64,000 bases of DNA from NCBI RefSeq assembly GCF_963576675.1, contig NC_088910.1:105180807-105244806 (forward strand), given 5' to 3'. The position numbers and the translations under genes are program-made. This DNA comes from Euphorbia lathyris. Its lineage: Eukaryota > Streptophyta > Magnoliopsida > Malpighiales > Euphorbiaceae. The first letter of the stretch is position 1. Every line of letters begins with the position of its first letter. Of the stretch, positions 46,371-60,445 are shown piece after piece. Under the pieces are notes generated by a model. It saw only the letters and a list, made by a program, of their open reading frames with translations, was not told the DNA's origin and made no database searches.

Positions 46371-46584
46371 TTATTAAAAAAATTAAAATTTAAGTATATA
46401 ATTTATTAAAAATTTAGTTATTTCAGATAAAAATAGATATCTACATCGTCTTTTAAATGAAGAAAGCCTTCTATCAACCTATGACGGTTTGTAGTAGCTC
46501 TAATTCTCTTCTCGTAATTTTAGGTGTAGAATTAGGGATTTGTGTGTGATTGGAGGCTTCTCTTATTGATCCACAAGACTATTA

Positions 46585-47415
46585 GGCCATGTTCTTTATT
46601 ACTTAATTTCAGTAACAATCAGTTCAGTTCAGTTCAGTTCAGTTCAGTTCAGTAGTAATCAGTTCAGTTCAGTTCAGTTTCAGTATTCAATAATTTATCA
46701 TTATTTATTATAATTATTATATATTATTATTATTTATATATAATTTATTATTATTATCATTATTTATTTATAATTTCAGCAATTTATTATAATTATTATA
46801 ATTTATTATATATTAATTTATCTATTTTCATTATAATTATATTTATATATAATTTATGCTTTGTCATTATATATATTATCATTATTTATTATAATTATAA
46901 TTATTTGGTGCAACTTATTTGCAAATTTTGCGAAAAGTAAATAAATATTATATTAATACGTTTACATTACAATGCTCTAAAAAATTAACTGGCTCAACTA
47001 CCTTAATATCTCAAATAGTGCAATTTTATCCCTAATATTAGAAGCCAATAGCAATTTTACCCTTAACATTGATAAATTGAGTCAAGATTTTGTATTCATA
47101 TGAAAATTCATATTTAGACGTTAGGAGTAAAATAACCCCGGACCCAAAACGTTAAAGGTATTTTTGTACCTTAATACTTAATTGTAATAAAAAGTTAAGA
47201 GTGTGTATTCATATAAAAATTTGTATTTAATTTCATAGGCTTTAAATTATATATAAATTTGTGTTTGTATGTAATTTATATTTTTAATTTAAATTAGACT
47301 CATTTTTATTTAATGTCATAGGATTTTATCGAGCCTAGATTTTATTTGATATTTAATTTAGTTTAATCTTTAATAATATGTTTATTTATTATTGATATTA
47401 TTTTTTTGGTAGAAA

Positions 47416-47446
<31 letters not shown>

Positions 47447-47650
47447 AGCTTATTAATGTCCAATATTATCATTAAATTATTTTAAAGTCTAATATCATCA
47501 TTATTGTTACGTTCGATTAAATTCGGTTAAGTTCGGTATCATTCAGTTAAGTTCAGTAGCATTCAGTTAAATTCAGTTCAGTTCAGTATTCAGTATCATT
47601 CAGTTCAGTTCAGTTCAGTTCAGTTTTTTTCAGTAATAAAAAACAGAGCC
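46585..47650. mobile_element. PIF/Harbinger-like non-autonomous element, 1066 bp
   Basis: It begins GGCCATGTTCTTTATTACT and ends AGTAATAAAAAACAGAGCC, an imperfect inverted repeat. The 3-bp duplication TTA lies at 46582-46584 and 47651-47653. Subterminal GTTCA-type repeats (AGTTCAGTTCAGTTCAG) occur at both ends. The core is AT-rich with no transposase. Confidence 0.7.
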
Positions 47651-47784
47651 TTAACCTCTTTAAAAATGAATACTCTCATTGATTCGATTTTTTTTTCATT
47701 AGTATTTTATGATTTCAGTTTTAGTTATCAGTTAGTTATAATAAAAAATGATAAAAAAAAAGATAAAATCTAATCCGGATAAAT

Positions 47785-47823
<39 letters not shown>

Positions 47824-48077
47824 AGAATGAGATATTAATTTTTTGCTTGATTTAATAGAATTTTTTTACTAAAATCCAACTATAAGTGAAATTTAAAATA
47901 TTAGTAAATATTAAAAAAATTTGAAATGAGAATATAAATAATTAAATAAAATTTAATTTTAATAATGGAAGGAATAAGTTGAGCAATTAAAATGATGATT
48001 TTAAAACCTAATTGATTTTAAAACCTAGTTGCTACTTTAAGCTTAAAAAGTAATATGTTCTTATGATAAAACAAAAT
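47651..48077. other. AT-rich region upstream of ADH copy B
   Basis: It contains a TA microsatellite (about 47789-47818). Similarity to ADH copy A begins near 48078. No gene is seen. Confidence 0.5.
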
Positions 48078-48369
48078 CCACTAGTAGTAAACCCAACAGC
48101 GAAACCAGCGACCAGAATACAAAAGAAAAGAAACCAAAGAACTAAAATCAGGGAATGGTTTCTGAAATCGGCTGCCGAAATTACAAAACCACTTATCTTT
48201 TATCATATTAAAGAAAAAAGAGAACTGAAAAGACTCAATCAGTGATGATGGGTAGTCATAGTTGCATCATTTCCCACCAAGAGCTTAAAACTCTATTACA
48301 TTTCTAAAATTGTTTCCTTTTTTTGTAAAAATCAAATCCTTTCTCGTTTTTCGATTGTAAGAAGGAAAG

Positions 48370-50265
<1,896 letters not shown>

Positions 50266-51362
50266 AACAGAGAGAGCCCCTTTCAAGCATCTGATGAGAG
50301 CATGAAACATTATAATGTAAAATAATTTTATTATCTTTTGCTGTTTATATATGATAAATGGTACTTGTTTATTCGCAGCTTTTTGTTTTTAAATTTGTAT
50401 CTGTAATATCCAATTTTTTGCTTAATTAATAAATGCAATTATGTGTTTCACAACATTGGCAATATATTTGATTGTCTTTACTTATTTTTACTAACTGCAC
50501 TTGAATCCTTGTGTCAAATCAAAAAATTCCTCCTCTCTTTTGTAAACCAGTAAAAATAGAATGTGCAACTTTAAAGTTGAAACAACATTAGAAATTATGG
50601 ATCGTGACATTTACACAGAGATTTTAAGGACTTTGCAGAGGCAATAGATACCGTTAATGTTTTCGAATTAAAAAATAGAGAGGAAGGCTGTTGAGAAAAG
50701 CTTGCTGGCCACCATGAGAATAGCAGCTTTTCCTGCTTGTATATATGAGATTTACAGAGCTAGAAATTTCTGTGTTCCAGCATATTTCTATTGATTTCAA
50801 TTCAATTGTACAAAGAATAGCTTATAGTGTGAAGATAAAATTGATGTACAAAGAAAGGATACGATCTGTTACACATTTTAATTGGACCAATAATTAATTT
50901 TTCTAGTCTAATTTTGTAATTTGGATAATTGGACCGAATCGATAAAGTATTGAATTTGGTTCAAGAAGTTTGTAAATTGTTAATTAGCTTTACAAGTAAA
51001 ATGAAGCTAAGCATTACAAGAATCAAGTGAGTATGAAATATAACTCTTACCTAATTCTAAGGGGAAAGATTAAAACCTCGTTCACTCTGATTATGATGTT
51101 TAACTGGCTTGGTCATTACTGAGTAGAAGTGGGTTTAGAATTTCAGACACTGTTTCTAACAGATTGAAGTACCAGAAATCACAGCTTTTATTATCAATGA
51201 GATGGAATACAAAGGTTTACTGATTCATATGTATAAAAGCTGTTACAAGATTAGTAATTCTTATCAATGAGGTTGCAGCATCAGACAAAACACTATATAT
51301 TGAATACGCCCGCAAACAAATTGTGACTAAGCTCATCAATTTACAAGCTCAAACAAAAACAA
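50266..51362. other. intergenic region between ADH copy B and VPS28
   Basis: It holds the ADH 3' untranslated region at the left and probably the VPS28 3' untranslated region at the right (to about 51180). No other gene is seen. Confidence 0.6.
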
Positions 51363-51992
51363 TCAAGTACCAGCACTAGGCAAAGCTGCCATAAAAGAAT
51401 TATAGGAGGATTCCAGATCAAAGTGCAATTGTCGCGCTTGCTGTTCTGTTAACTCGTCTGCTGCCCCCATCTTAGACAGCCTAGAAATCCATTCTTTCAT
51501 CTTCGTCTTCCCCTCGAAGTCCGGTGGCAGAATGCTCAACTTGTTAAGAGAACCTGAGAGGTCCGAGAGCAAAGGGTGCACCTGATCAACTGCCACCATA
51601 TTCAGCTTCAAGGAATCCATTGCTGTAATGAAGTTCTGAACACATTCTGCCACAGTTGCAGCTGATGTAGTAGTTGATGCAGCCGCAGCAGCTCGATGTT
51701 CAACTGTCGCAGGCACACCAGAGGTCACCAAACGGTTTATGGCAGCTGGGCAATCCATCTTGTATGTGTTCGTGAATTGCTCGATGCTTGGAACAATGTC
51801 TTTAAGCGCGGAATTTAAGGTTTTGAAATGAGCAATTAGTTTCTGGCATTCAGTTTCATATTCGGATGAGGGGATAATATCACGAACATAAGCCTTCTCA
51901 AGCTTCTCAGTAGCTTTAATTATCGCATAGAGCTCAGCAAAGTTATCGTACATTTCTCTCTCGCGCTTGTCATTCCATAGCTTGACCTCCAT
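51363..51992 (-). CDS. VPS28: VPS28, ESCRT-I subunit
   Basis: It encodes 209 residues, the usual length of plant VPS28. The N-terminal ESCRT-I core-binding part begins MEVKLWNDKREREMYDNFAE. The C-terminal four-helix domain includes LNKLSILPPDFEGKTKMKEW and ends SYNSFMAALPSAGT. VPS28 joins VPS23 and VPS37 in ESCRT-I, which sorts ubiquitinated membrane proteins into multivesicular bodies. The coding sequence is a single exon. An AG acceptor near 52122 and donor-like sites near 52868 and 52990 suggest one or two introns in the 5' untranslated region. No damage is seen. Confidence 0.96.
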   Translation of the reverse strand: MEVKLWNDKREREMYDNFAELYAIIKATEKLEKAYVRDIIPSSEYETECQKLIAHFKTLNSALKDIVPSIEQFTNTYKMDCPAAINRLVTSGVPATVEHRAAAAASTTTSAATVAECVQNFITAMDSLKLNMVAVDQVHPLLSDLSGSLNKLSILPPDFEGKTKMKEWISRLSKMGAADELTEQQARQLHFDLESSYNSFMAALPSAGT

Positions 51993-52143
51993 TCAATATA
52001 TGTATAAGGAAAAAGGTAAAAAATAAAATCTACTCTGGAAGTTAGATATATAGTAATATTAGGGTATATGCAGAGGACTGGAGAAGAGAACGGGACACGC
52101 GCAAAGAGCACTAGCCTTCTAGCTGAAAAACAAACACAATGAG

Positions 52144-52312
52144 ATTAGGAGTGTCAAAATACGCTATCATGTCATAATCATGTTACGTGATTCTATATAT
52201 TCCACATGATTATATGTGATATAAATATATGACAAACAGGTCATGTGAGACGGGTTGTATTTATATATCATGCTGTCGTGTGTCATAAATTGACAGCTCT
52301 AATTCTCTAAAT
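52144..52312. mobile_element. possible MITE in the VPS28 5' intron
   Basis: It starts TTAGGAGTGTCAA and ends TTGACAGCTCTAA, a short inverted repeat around AT-rich sequence. No clear duplication flanks it. Confidence 0.4.
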
Positions 52313-53106
52313 GAGATGCATTTGGTGCTAGTTTTCTCAATAAACAAGACAGCAAAGGTGATCTCTAACACCAAAGGGAGGTTATTTAGTTAACCTCCAA
52401 ATCCCACCAGTGGGACCGAAATTTGGAGTATTTCAAGGTTTTTTAACCCTCACCTCCATTTAAATTCATTTCCAAGCAAGGTTAGCTAAACAACCACAAA
52501 ACAAGCAGACCCTAACTGTTAAATAAATCAGAATGAACAAGAATTCCTTCTAAACTAACCAAAATTAAGCACATAAGTACCAATTACAGAAGCTAAAGAT
52601 GAGATATAAAAGGCAAAAACAAGACTTAAATGTAGGGAAAGCAGTATGCTTCATCAAACTGATCATATAGTCGTGAAGTATCAACAGAGACGAATAAAAA
52701 CAGAAAAGCATAAAAACAGTTTTTCATTGTTCTTGAATCCTCCAGATTCTAGAGGAACCGAAAGAACAAAATAACAACATAAGCAAATAGATCTCCATAG
52801 AATCAGAAATCAAAAACCTAGAAACAGAAAATCAAAACCCCTTGTAGAAACAAAATAAAATAAGTACCTTTGAAACAAACCTTTAGTTTTTCAGCGGTTG
52901 ATCATCAGAGAGACAAAATGAAAAACCGAAAGAAGAAGCGAAAGAAATTAAAGGAAAGAAATGATATGAGAGACAAAGAGAGTACTCACAGGTGAGGAAG
53001 TGAAAAGAACGCGGCTTTGAAGAACGTGAAGGCTATTTCCTTGTGTTGTGTTGCAGAGAAGGAGAAGAGAGATAAAAGCGAGGAAAGGGGAGACTATTTC
53101 TGATTT

Positions 53107-53499
53107 TAGGCTTTTTTTTTGAAAGAAATAAAAACAAAACAAAATTATGAAAGAAGTAATGGAAAAAGGAAGTATTTTTAAAACTACCTCCTAATTTCAA
53201 AAGGAAAGTTTTATCTTTTCAAAACAAAAACAAAATTAAGAAATACAAAAACAACGTCTAGTTTGTACTGGTTAGACATTGCAATCTATAACTACTCAAA
53301 TTAATATACAATTATTAATATATTATGCTAAAATATTAAACTTCAAATTCAATTAAAAAAACAACACTTAAGTATAAATATTTTTAAATAAAAAACCAAT
53401 GTTTTAGTTAATCATGAGTTTTTGCTGCTCTTCCTATTTTACTACTCTATCCTCTGTCCACTCCACCCTACTCGTTATTTAACGAAGAATGAAAAACAA
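53107..53499. other. AT-rich intergenic stretch upstream of VPS28
   Basis: Probable VPS28 promoter region. No gene or repeat is recognised. Confidence 0.5.
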
Positions 53500-53593
53500 T
53501 AAATTAGTCCATCAATTTCAATTACCATATTTTTTTTAATTTGGTTTCAATTTTGGCTAGTTTTGTTCAGTCTTAGCAATCAATACCAATTTT

Positions 53594-53601
<8 letters not shown>
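53500..53601. repeat. LINE target-site duplication, left copy (102 bp)
   Basis: This is identical over 102 bp to 55107-55208, including an 8-T run. It flanks the LINE insertion. Confidence 0.93.
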
Positions 53602-53638
<37 letters not shown>

Positions 53639-55106
53639 TAGAAAAGGAAAAGAAAAACGAACAACAACAAACTACCCAGGAATTAGCCTAGGGAAGCTAA
53701 CCCCAATCCTATCTTCTAAGAGAAGATGAGAGATGAAACTAGGGGAAACAGGAAGGGTAGTAACGCCTAACGTCCCTTCATGGCCCGCCGCCGCCAAGCG
53801 ATCAGCAACACGATTCTGCTCTCTAAAAATGTGTCTGAACTCTACGAACTCAAAGGAGGAGCAAAGCCTTATAATAGCTTTGATGAGGTTGCGACTGTTA
53901 AGACCCATAGAATGATTCTCAGAAATCATTTTGATTGCTTCCAAATTATCAGACTCCACAGAGAGCCTCTTAACACCCAGCCTTTTAGCAAGATTGATTC
54001 CAGTAAGAATAGCCCAGAGCTCCGCAGAAAAGGAAGAACCCAACCCTAAATTCTGGAAGAACCCAGAAAGCCAGACGCCCCCTACATCTCTAAGCACACC
54101 TCCAGCCGCAATCTTACCGTTACTGAGGCAGGAACCATCAGTATTCAGCTTCACAACCCCCTCTCTTGGCCTGCTCCATCCCACGAGATGGACATCACAA
54201 CACTGAGAGGCTCTGGCAAGGGACTCTCCTTTGAAACTATCGATAATAGAGAAAAGTTTTTTCGAGAAGAAATCAGCTAAGTTTGTCATAAAAACAGTTT
54301 TATCTCCAAAAATCTCCTCATTTCTCCATTTCCAAACTTGGTGACAGATAATAGTAAAGAAAATGTCACCATGCTCCATGTATGGAAGCAACTTTCCTCT
54401 AACACCATCAGAGAACCAGTCGACCTCAGAATGTGCCATGAAGGAAGAGAAAATATGGTGTGGGAGAATTTTCCTCCAAACCTCTTTACTATTAGAGCAA
54501 TCTCTAAGAGCATGGCACAAAGTCTCAACATGGCCTCTGCATCTACTGCAAGCTCCAGAATCAGCCAAGTGCCTTCTGTGCCTATCCGAATTAGTAAGAA
54601 GCCTGTCCTTAACGCCCAGCCACAGGAAACTCCTAATACGGAAAGGAACTTTAAGGGTCCAAATCGACTTCCACACATCCGAGGGAGGATCAGATCTAAA
54701 GAGAGAGAAAGCTTCAAAGGCCGATTTGCAAGAATAAACTCCATTGTTAGTCAGTGCCCAACAGTGTCTATCCAAGTCTTCCTCTTGATTACTCACCTTC
54801 ACTCCCCGCATTCTAAGGAGAGTCTCAAGGCTAAAGAAAGTATCAAACTTTGACCAGATCCAGTCCCCTTCCGAGTCAACCACATCGGCAATCCTCCAGT
54901 TGCGTATATCACTGGGCGGGGGGGAAGAACACACCTCAATTAACGGTTTATCCCCAATCCAGTTATCAAACCAGAAACTAATGGACTTACCATTCCCCAC
55001 CTCCAAGCCAACTCCCGAGCAGAACTCATCAAACACAGCACTAAGTCCTTTCCAGAGGAAGGAACAATTAGCAACTCTCTCTTTCGGGCCCCCGAAGATT
55101 TTGTGG
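53602..55106 (-). mobile_element. 5'-truncated L1-type LINE with poly(A) tail
   Basis: The insertion lies between two identical 102-bp repeats. The T run (53599-53637, about 39 nt) is the poly(A) tail of the minus-strand element. Only the last part of ORF2 is present, and it is open. The long tail, identical flanks and intact frame indicate a recent insertion. Confidence 0.93.
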
Positions 55107-55135
55107 TAAATTAGTCCATCAATTTCAATTACCAT
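53672..55135 (-). pseudogene. LINE ORF2 C-terminal part: zf-RVT and RNase H
   Basis: The open frame has 487 codons, but the first nine or so come from flanking DNA, so the start is not natural. It begins with the end of the RT region (FWFDNWIGD). A zf-RVT domain follows at about 155-235 (Cys196, Cys199, His208, Cys213). The RNase H domain at about 328-460 has Asp333 in LNTDGS, Glu372 in SAELWA, Asp396 in VESDN and Asp445 in RVADRLA. The residues for RNase H activity are all present. Endonuclease and RT are missing through 5' truncation. Confidence 0.92.
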
Positions 55136-55208
55136 ATTTTTTTTAATTTGGTTTCAATTTTGGCTAGTTTTGTTCAGTCTTAGCAATCAATACCAATTTT
55201 ATGTATTT
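55107..55208. repeat. LINE target-site duplication, right copy (102 bp)
   Basis: Identical to 53500-53601. It is the original target sequence duplicated at integration. Confidence 0.93.
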
Positions 55209-55289
55209 GATATTAATTGAACTATCTGAATTCTATATAAAAATAGTTATAACAAAATGTGAATTGAAAAATTATGAGGATACGCCTTT

Positions 55290-56228
55290 TTTTTGGACTC
55301 AAAACATCGAAATCTTATTAATCAGGCAGGTTTTATGTGGCGTGTTTTATCGGGTTGTTTGCCCACACGATCAAAGCTGGTGCAAAGAAGGTTCCCGATT
55401 ACTATCGAGTGTCGTCCGGTGTGTATGGAGGAGGATGAGACAGACACTCATTTATTACCTAGTTGTTGTTTTGTAGGTGAAATTTGGAGAGAGGCAAAGG
55501 TGGCGGCACCAAATTGTGGCAGAATGACTTTTAGTCAGTAGTTACTTCAAGAACTGGCGCAGATGGAGTAGTTTGCAACGGTGTGGCTGTGATATGGACT
55601 GTTATCCATTTGGGAGCATAGAAATCGAGTTTTGTGGGAGGAAGATTGGTGGCCGGCATCGCGCAGTTGGCAGAAGGTGTGGGACGACTACAATGAGTGG
55701 AGAGCCTATCAATTCAAGCCACCATGTCAGAAGCACGGTTCAGCAGTAGCAGCAACATCAGCAGCGACGTGGAATCCGCCCTTGCCAGGGACCGTCAAAT
55801 GCAATTTCGACATCGCCATCTTCACGGAAGACGGGTGCAGTGGCTTAGGGGTAGTTGTGAGAGGTGTTGATGGATCCCTTTTATTCTACAGTATCAGCAT
55901 GGTTAATGGAATCAAGGAACCAAAGGTTCTCAAGGCACTTGGGGTACGTACTTACATGCTTTGGCTCGCTAATCTTAATTTCAGTCATGTGGAATTTGAG
56001 ACTGACGCGAAAGCAGTTGTTGACGCGATACTCTCATCGTGCGAGAGCCTCTCTGAATTTGGTTCCTTCATTACTAATTGCAGATCTTTATTATTGTCAT
56101 ATTTAAGGTTTAAAGTTTCTTATGTCCCTCGTTTAGCGAACGGTGCTGCCCATTTGGTAGCTAGGCATGTCCGTTTCAATGCTAGCGATTTTGTTTCCTC
56201 TGTAATGCCGTTTTGGCTATGTTATTAG
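55290..56228 (+). pseudogene. older LINE remnant: zf-RVT and RNase H
   Basis: The zf-RVT part (FMWRVLSGCLPTRSKLVQRR, 55330-55500) is followed by stops. An RNase H frame (55632-56228) comes next with CNFDIAIF and VEFETDAKAVVDAI. The glutamate expected in the middle helix is not there (KVLKALGVRTY), so the catalytic set is broken. It is unrelated in strand and age to the LINE next to it. Confidence 0.8.
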
Positions 56229-57000
56229 GAAGGATATGCCTTTCAAATACCCTTTATTTGTTAAAAAAAAAACCCTTTATTTGTATCAATAAATATAATT
56301 ATAATTGTATTTATATTATATATTATATTTATGTAGAATTTAAATTATCTGAACTTTATGAATAAGAGAAAAAAATTAAGATTTTAATTTTCTTACTAAG
56401 ATAAACATAAATAAACAAGTCAACCATATTCTATGAATTGAATAAGTTGTTCATAAATTTAATAAACAAATTGAATAAGATTTGTATATATAAAAAAATT
56501 CATGTTTATAGTTTTTTCACAATTTTGATCCAGATTTTATAACTTCTAAAAACATCTTAAAAAAAATAAAATAATTCGAGAAAAATATAAAAGTATGTGT
56601 CAACATATAAAAAAATTACAAATATATGATATTGTTTACAAAAATATTTCTAATGTAAAAAATTAAAATAGATACAATGTAGTTTTGAAAATAATTATAA
56701 AAAAAAGAAGTTAATATTTTTATAATTTTTCTGAAATTTTACAACTTCCACTGGATACACTGATATATTGATATTTATATCTACTTCCACTGGATACATT
56801 TAATTTTTTTTGCCACATCCATTACTTTAAATTTTACACAGAAATGTTTATAACTAAGTTGATAATTGACTTGTAATGCAATGGACAATCTGCCTGACTA
56901 TATCAACATTCATTTACTCCAGAAATAGCAGCATCTGAAATTTAGATGATGTCAGATTGTAACTGCTGAATTAATCAAGTAAAAAAAAAAAAAAACTTGA
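56229..57000. other. AT-rich non-coding stretch
   Basis: No gene or clear repeat ends. Tracts such as TACTTCCACTGGATACA occur twice near 56744-56800. Confidence 0.5.
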
Positions 57001-59142
57001 ATTCAAAGAAGTTGATATTGCATTCAACAAGAGTAACAGCTCAAATGACAAAGCTAACTGATTTCCTGGAAAGAGATGGAAATGTATGCATAAACAAAAG
57101 AAGCCAAAATACATACCCACATCACAAGCCTGAGCTGAGAACTGTCTTGCTTTCCGGTAATAATCTCGGCCCTGTAAACATATATATCAGTTTTCTCGTC
57201 CATGATGACGTGCATGAAGAATTCTGGAGGGAGGCATGATAAGAAATGGGAGGGTTAAAAAGCTATTCAGAAATGAGATTAAGTTTCAGACTACATATCC
57301 AAATGTGCCTTCAATTTTTGAAACAGTAAGATGAATCCATTTACCCCGGTTGCCACTTTGCAAACCCAAAATCAAATATCTGCAAAAGCATCAGGTTCTG
57401 AACTGAGCAAAGAGTTAGGAATTCCAGTTCATTACATTTTCAAGTTTTATGTTCCGGTCTGAACAAAGAGATTCTGAAATTTGTTAATCAGTTCAAATTT
57501 AGCATTGCACATTAATCTCCAAATGCAAATCACTTTAAAACTAAAGTCAATGCACCACAAGAATATGTGCAAAATTGAAATTCAGAGTACTATTAAGCAT
57601 TTCCCGTCTTCAACCTTTATAGCGATACCATTGCAATCAATCTCACAACCTTTGGCACCTACAGTTTTGCTCACAAACCCAATGAAAACCCATATGCAAT
57701 ATGATCCTAAGTTCGAACAAATTAAGTAAATCGACAAATGTTGGTAAAATGCTTTAAAGAATAAGTTGTATCTCGTGCAAATCTTAGATACAAATTTCTA
57801 CAAACTAACCCCAAAATCATTTAATTAGTTAACTAACAACCACCTTAATGGTCATGTTTCACCGTCTCAAAAGAACGGATGGGTTCAGTTTCAGCCTTTT
57901 GACTACCAATTACAGGGCCACCCGTAAAGAAAGGTTTCCACTTCCCACCAATCCGCCTATCTATCTTCTGTCATCAGCACAGAGATTATCTTTTGATCCA
58001 AACCTAATTTTGCTTCTGAATTTCTTTGGATTTGAAGTCGAGCTAAAGAACAATGCTAGAGATATTCTAATGCATAATATGTGGTCTCTTTATGTACAAT
58101 AGATAGCATATATAGACATTGAATCTAAAAGCCAAACCTCGTAACAAGTCCCACACAAGAAAATATTTTCCTTGCTGCAGTAAGATTTCAATTTCTTCCT
58201 GACCATGTCTTTCAGAAACTGTTAGCACCAAGAAAATATTTTCCTTTCACAAGTGATGATGAAGATTCAGTAACAGTAGACATAGACAAAAACACGGATC
58301 AATATGTAAAACAAATTGTTAATTTTAAAAAAGAGAAATATAACAGGGTAAAACAATAAAAATATATTTTTTTCTGTGTGTTTTTATTATCAGCTGACAA
58401 TCTGGATTCATGCTACATTTAGTAAAGAGATAATTTATACCTATACTATATAATTAAAATTATTGCACTGATAGTTAAATTATGAAAAAAATATCAAAAG
58501 ATTATGTCAACTACATCATTAACTTATTTTATTTCTCAAAGATGGAGATTTGAGTACCATTTAACCAGAGAAGTTACCTGATAACAGAACTCAATTCTGC
58601 AGTTTTGCACACTTTGAGAAGTGCCAACGTTTAAGCTTGAAACCAATGTTATTAGAAAAATAGAAGTAACTGAGTGGCCATATGCATGTAGCGAAGAAGA
58701 GGAAAAGTGAAACATGAAGATTAGCAAGAGATTACTTATATTTAATCATTAAAATTTACATTTCTTTGTCATAAACATGGAGAAATAAGCACCATTTATA
58801 CTACAGAAGTTACCTGATATCAAAACTGCAATCTGTATAGTTGAGAAATGCTGATTTAAGTTCTAGAAAACTGATATTAGAAACCATAAGTAAAAGAGTG
58901 GCCATAAATATGTCTCGAAGAAGCAGAAAAGTTCCAAAACCAAAAAATGATGCAGGAACAAAGAGATAACATATAACCATCTAAAGCTAACCTTTTAAAG
59001 CTAATAGCCAAAATAACATGAAATGAACTCATTATTTGTAGCATTCTAACAACAAAAATAACTAATAAAAACCACAAAGAGCAAGTTCAAAGCATCTTTG
59101 ATTCGCTAAATCAGAAGTAACTTAACAACAATATAAACTTAC
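57001..59142 (-). other. 3' region of the mTERF gene, with diverged duplicated blocks
   Basis: No long coding frame is supported. Two related blocks (about 58545-58735 and 58790-58945) share ACCATTTA, AGAAGTTACCTGATA and GAGTGGCCAT. On the minus strand each has TATCAGGTAACTTC, a good splice-donor shape. The region may be spliced 3' untranslated sequence. Confidence 0.4.
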
Positions 59143-60285
59143 TTATTTTGCATCAAGCACACCATTCACTTTGGCTTTCTTGCCATCAAGATACATATTT
59201 AATAAACCTGGGGCTTCGTTAATGTACTTATAAATGTAAGTCTTCAGGAAATTCTTCTCATTTCGGGTTAATATTGACAATATATTCTTGTTCTCTTTTA
59301 ACAGATCCTTCAGCTCCAAGACCTTCACAACATCATACCTAGGACGAAGTGTCTTTTCAACTGCAAAGTTGAATATGGTGGGATTTGCAATTACGTTCTT
59401 TGGCTCCAACTTCATAGTGTTCAAGCAGAAATCCATTACATCCTTTATTTTCTTCTCTGAACATGCTAAAAAAAATGGGTTTCGCTTGAAAGCCAACATA
59501 ATCTCCTGGTCTTCCCATCCCATACTTTTCATAAACTCAATTTTCTTCTTCCAAGTGGATTTGCTCATTGATAAGGTCGTTCTAAGAGTATGTACAAAGA
59601 TCGTAGAAGATGGTTCAAAACCCAAATTCTTAAGAAGATTCACTGCATAAACCATCCTATCAAGATTCTGTGTTATAGGTCTAGGGTGCAAAGTTATAAA
59701 TTTTCCTAAACTACTAGCAGACATTCCCTCCCCCTTTAAATAATCGAGATTTGGTTGTATATTATCCTTCAAATTAGAAGTCAATAACCATGAAAAGCGA
59801 TTAATAGGCACAATACCAATACACCAGCTCAAATACTCAAAAGAGGGTTTGATTTGAGAGTCTAAAGACCTTAACAAAATTGTATAATTTGACATGATAA
59901 GCATATGAAGACGCTCACCCACAAAGCCTTTGTTTACGAAGTACTCAAGTTTTGGCTGAAGATTGCCTTCAACTCTGGACTGGAGAAGTTGAGGCCGCTT
60001 TACAATCAATTCGGCCACTTGAGAAGCGCTGAAATTGTGAGATTTGAAGAGTTCCACAACAGATTGAGCATTTTGTTGATTCTTTTCATCTATCTGAATC
60101 TTCTGGGAGACAGAAAGAGCAGATTCTAAAGGAATACCGCATGAATTAACGAGGTATTGAACTGAAAATGCGGATGAAGAAGTTCCGCTGGAACGCAATG
60201 GAGGAGCGGAAGATAGTGTTGCAGAAGATAGCAAAAAACGTTTTTGCATATGAGAAATCAGATATTTAATTGAAATGTTGGACAT
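59143..60285 (-). CDS. mTERF family protein, organelle-targeted
   Basis: It encodes 380 residues in one exon. The first 45 or so (MSNISIKYLISHMQKRFLLS, then Ser/Ala-rich) look like a mitochondrial transit peptide. Repeats of about 30 residues with the mTERF pattern follow, for example LIVKRPQLLQSRVEGNLQPK, LEYFVNKGF, FITLHPRPITQNLDR and IMLAFKRNPFFLACSEKKIK. These fold as helical repeats that bind organelle nucleic acid. Plant mTERFs act in organelle transcription and RNA processing; this member resembles the clustered, fast-evolving group related to Arabidopsis At1g21150/At5g07900 types. The role of this one is not known. The frame is intact. Confidence 0.92.
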   Translation of the reverse strand: MSNISIKYLISHMQKRFLLSSATLSSAPPLRSSGTSSSAFSVQYLVNSCGIPLESALSVSQKIQIDEKNQQNAQSVVELFKSHNFSASQVAELIVKRPQLLQSRVEGNLQPKLEYFVNKGFVGERLHMLIMSNYTILLRSLDSQIKPSFEYLSWCIGIVPINRFSWLLTSNLKDNIQPNLDYLKGEGMSASSLGKFITLHPRPITQNLDRMVYAVNLLKNLGFEPSSTIFVHTLRTTLSMSKSTWKKKIEFMKSMGWEDQEIMLAFKRNPFFLACSEKKIKDVMDFCLNTMKLEPKNVIANPTIFNFAVEKTLRPRYDVVKVLELKDLLKENKNILSILTRNEKNFLKTYIYKYINEAPGLLNMYLDGKKAKVNGVLDAK

Positions 60286-60445
60286 TTTGGAGGCTGTAGA
60301 AATATGAATCTCAGAATTGGATCGGAAGATATCAAAATTCGGAGAGGTAGAGAAGAGAGAGTGTTGAGAGTGCGAATCTTCACAGGTTTTGAGGTTTATG
60401 AGTCCAGGGTTTGCATAAGATCGATAGCACTCTCATTTTGGACTA

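Noticed and set aside
54286..54853. Several open frames in other frames over the LINE
   Set aside because: They are shadows of the 487-codon RNase H frame.
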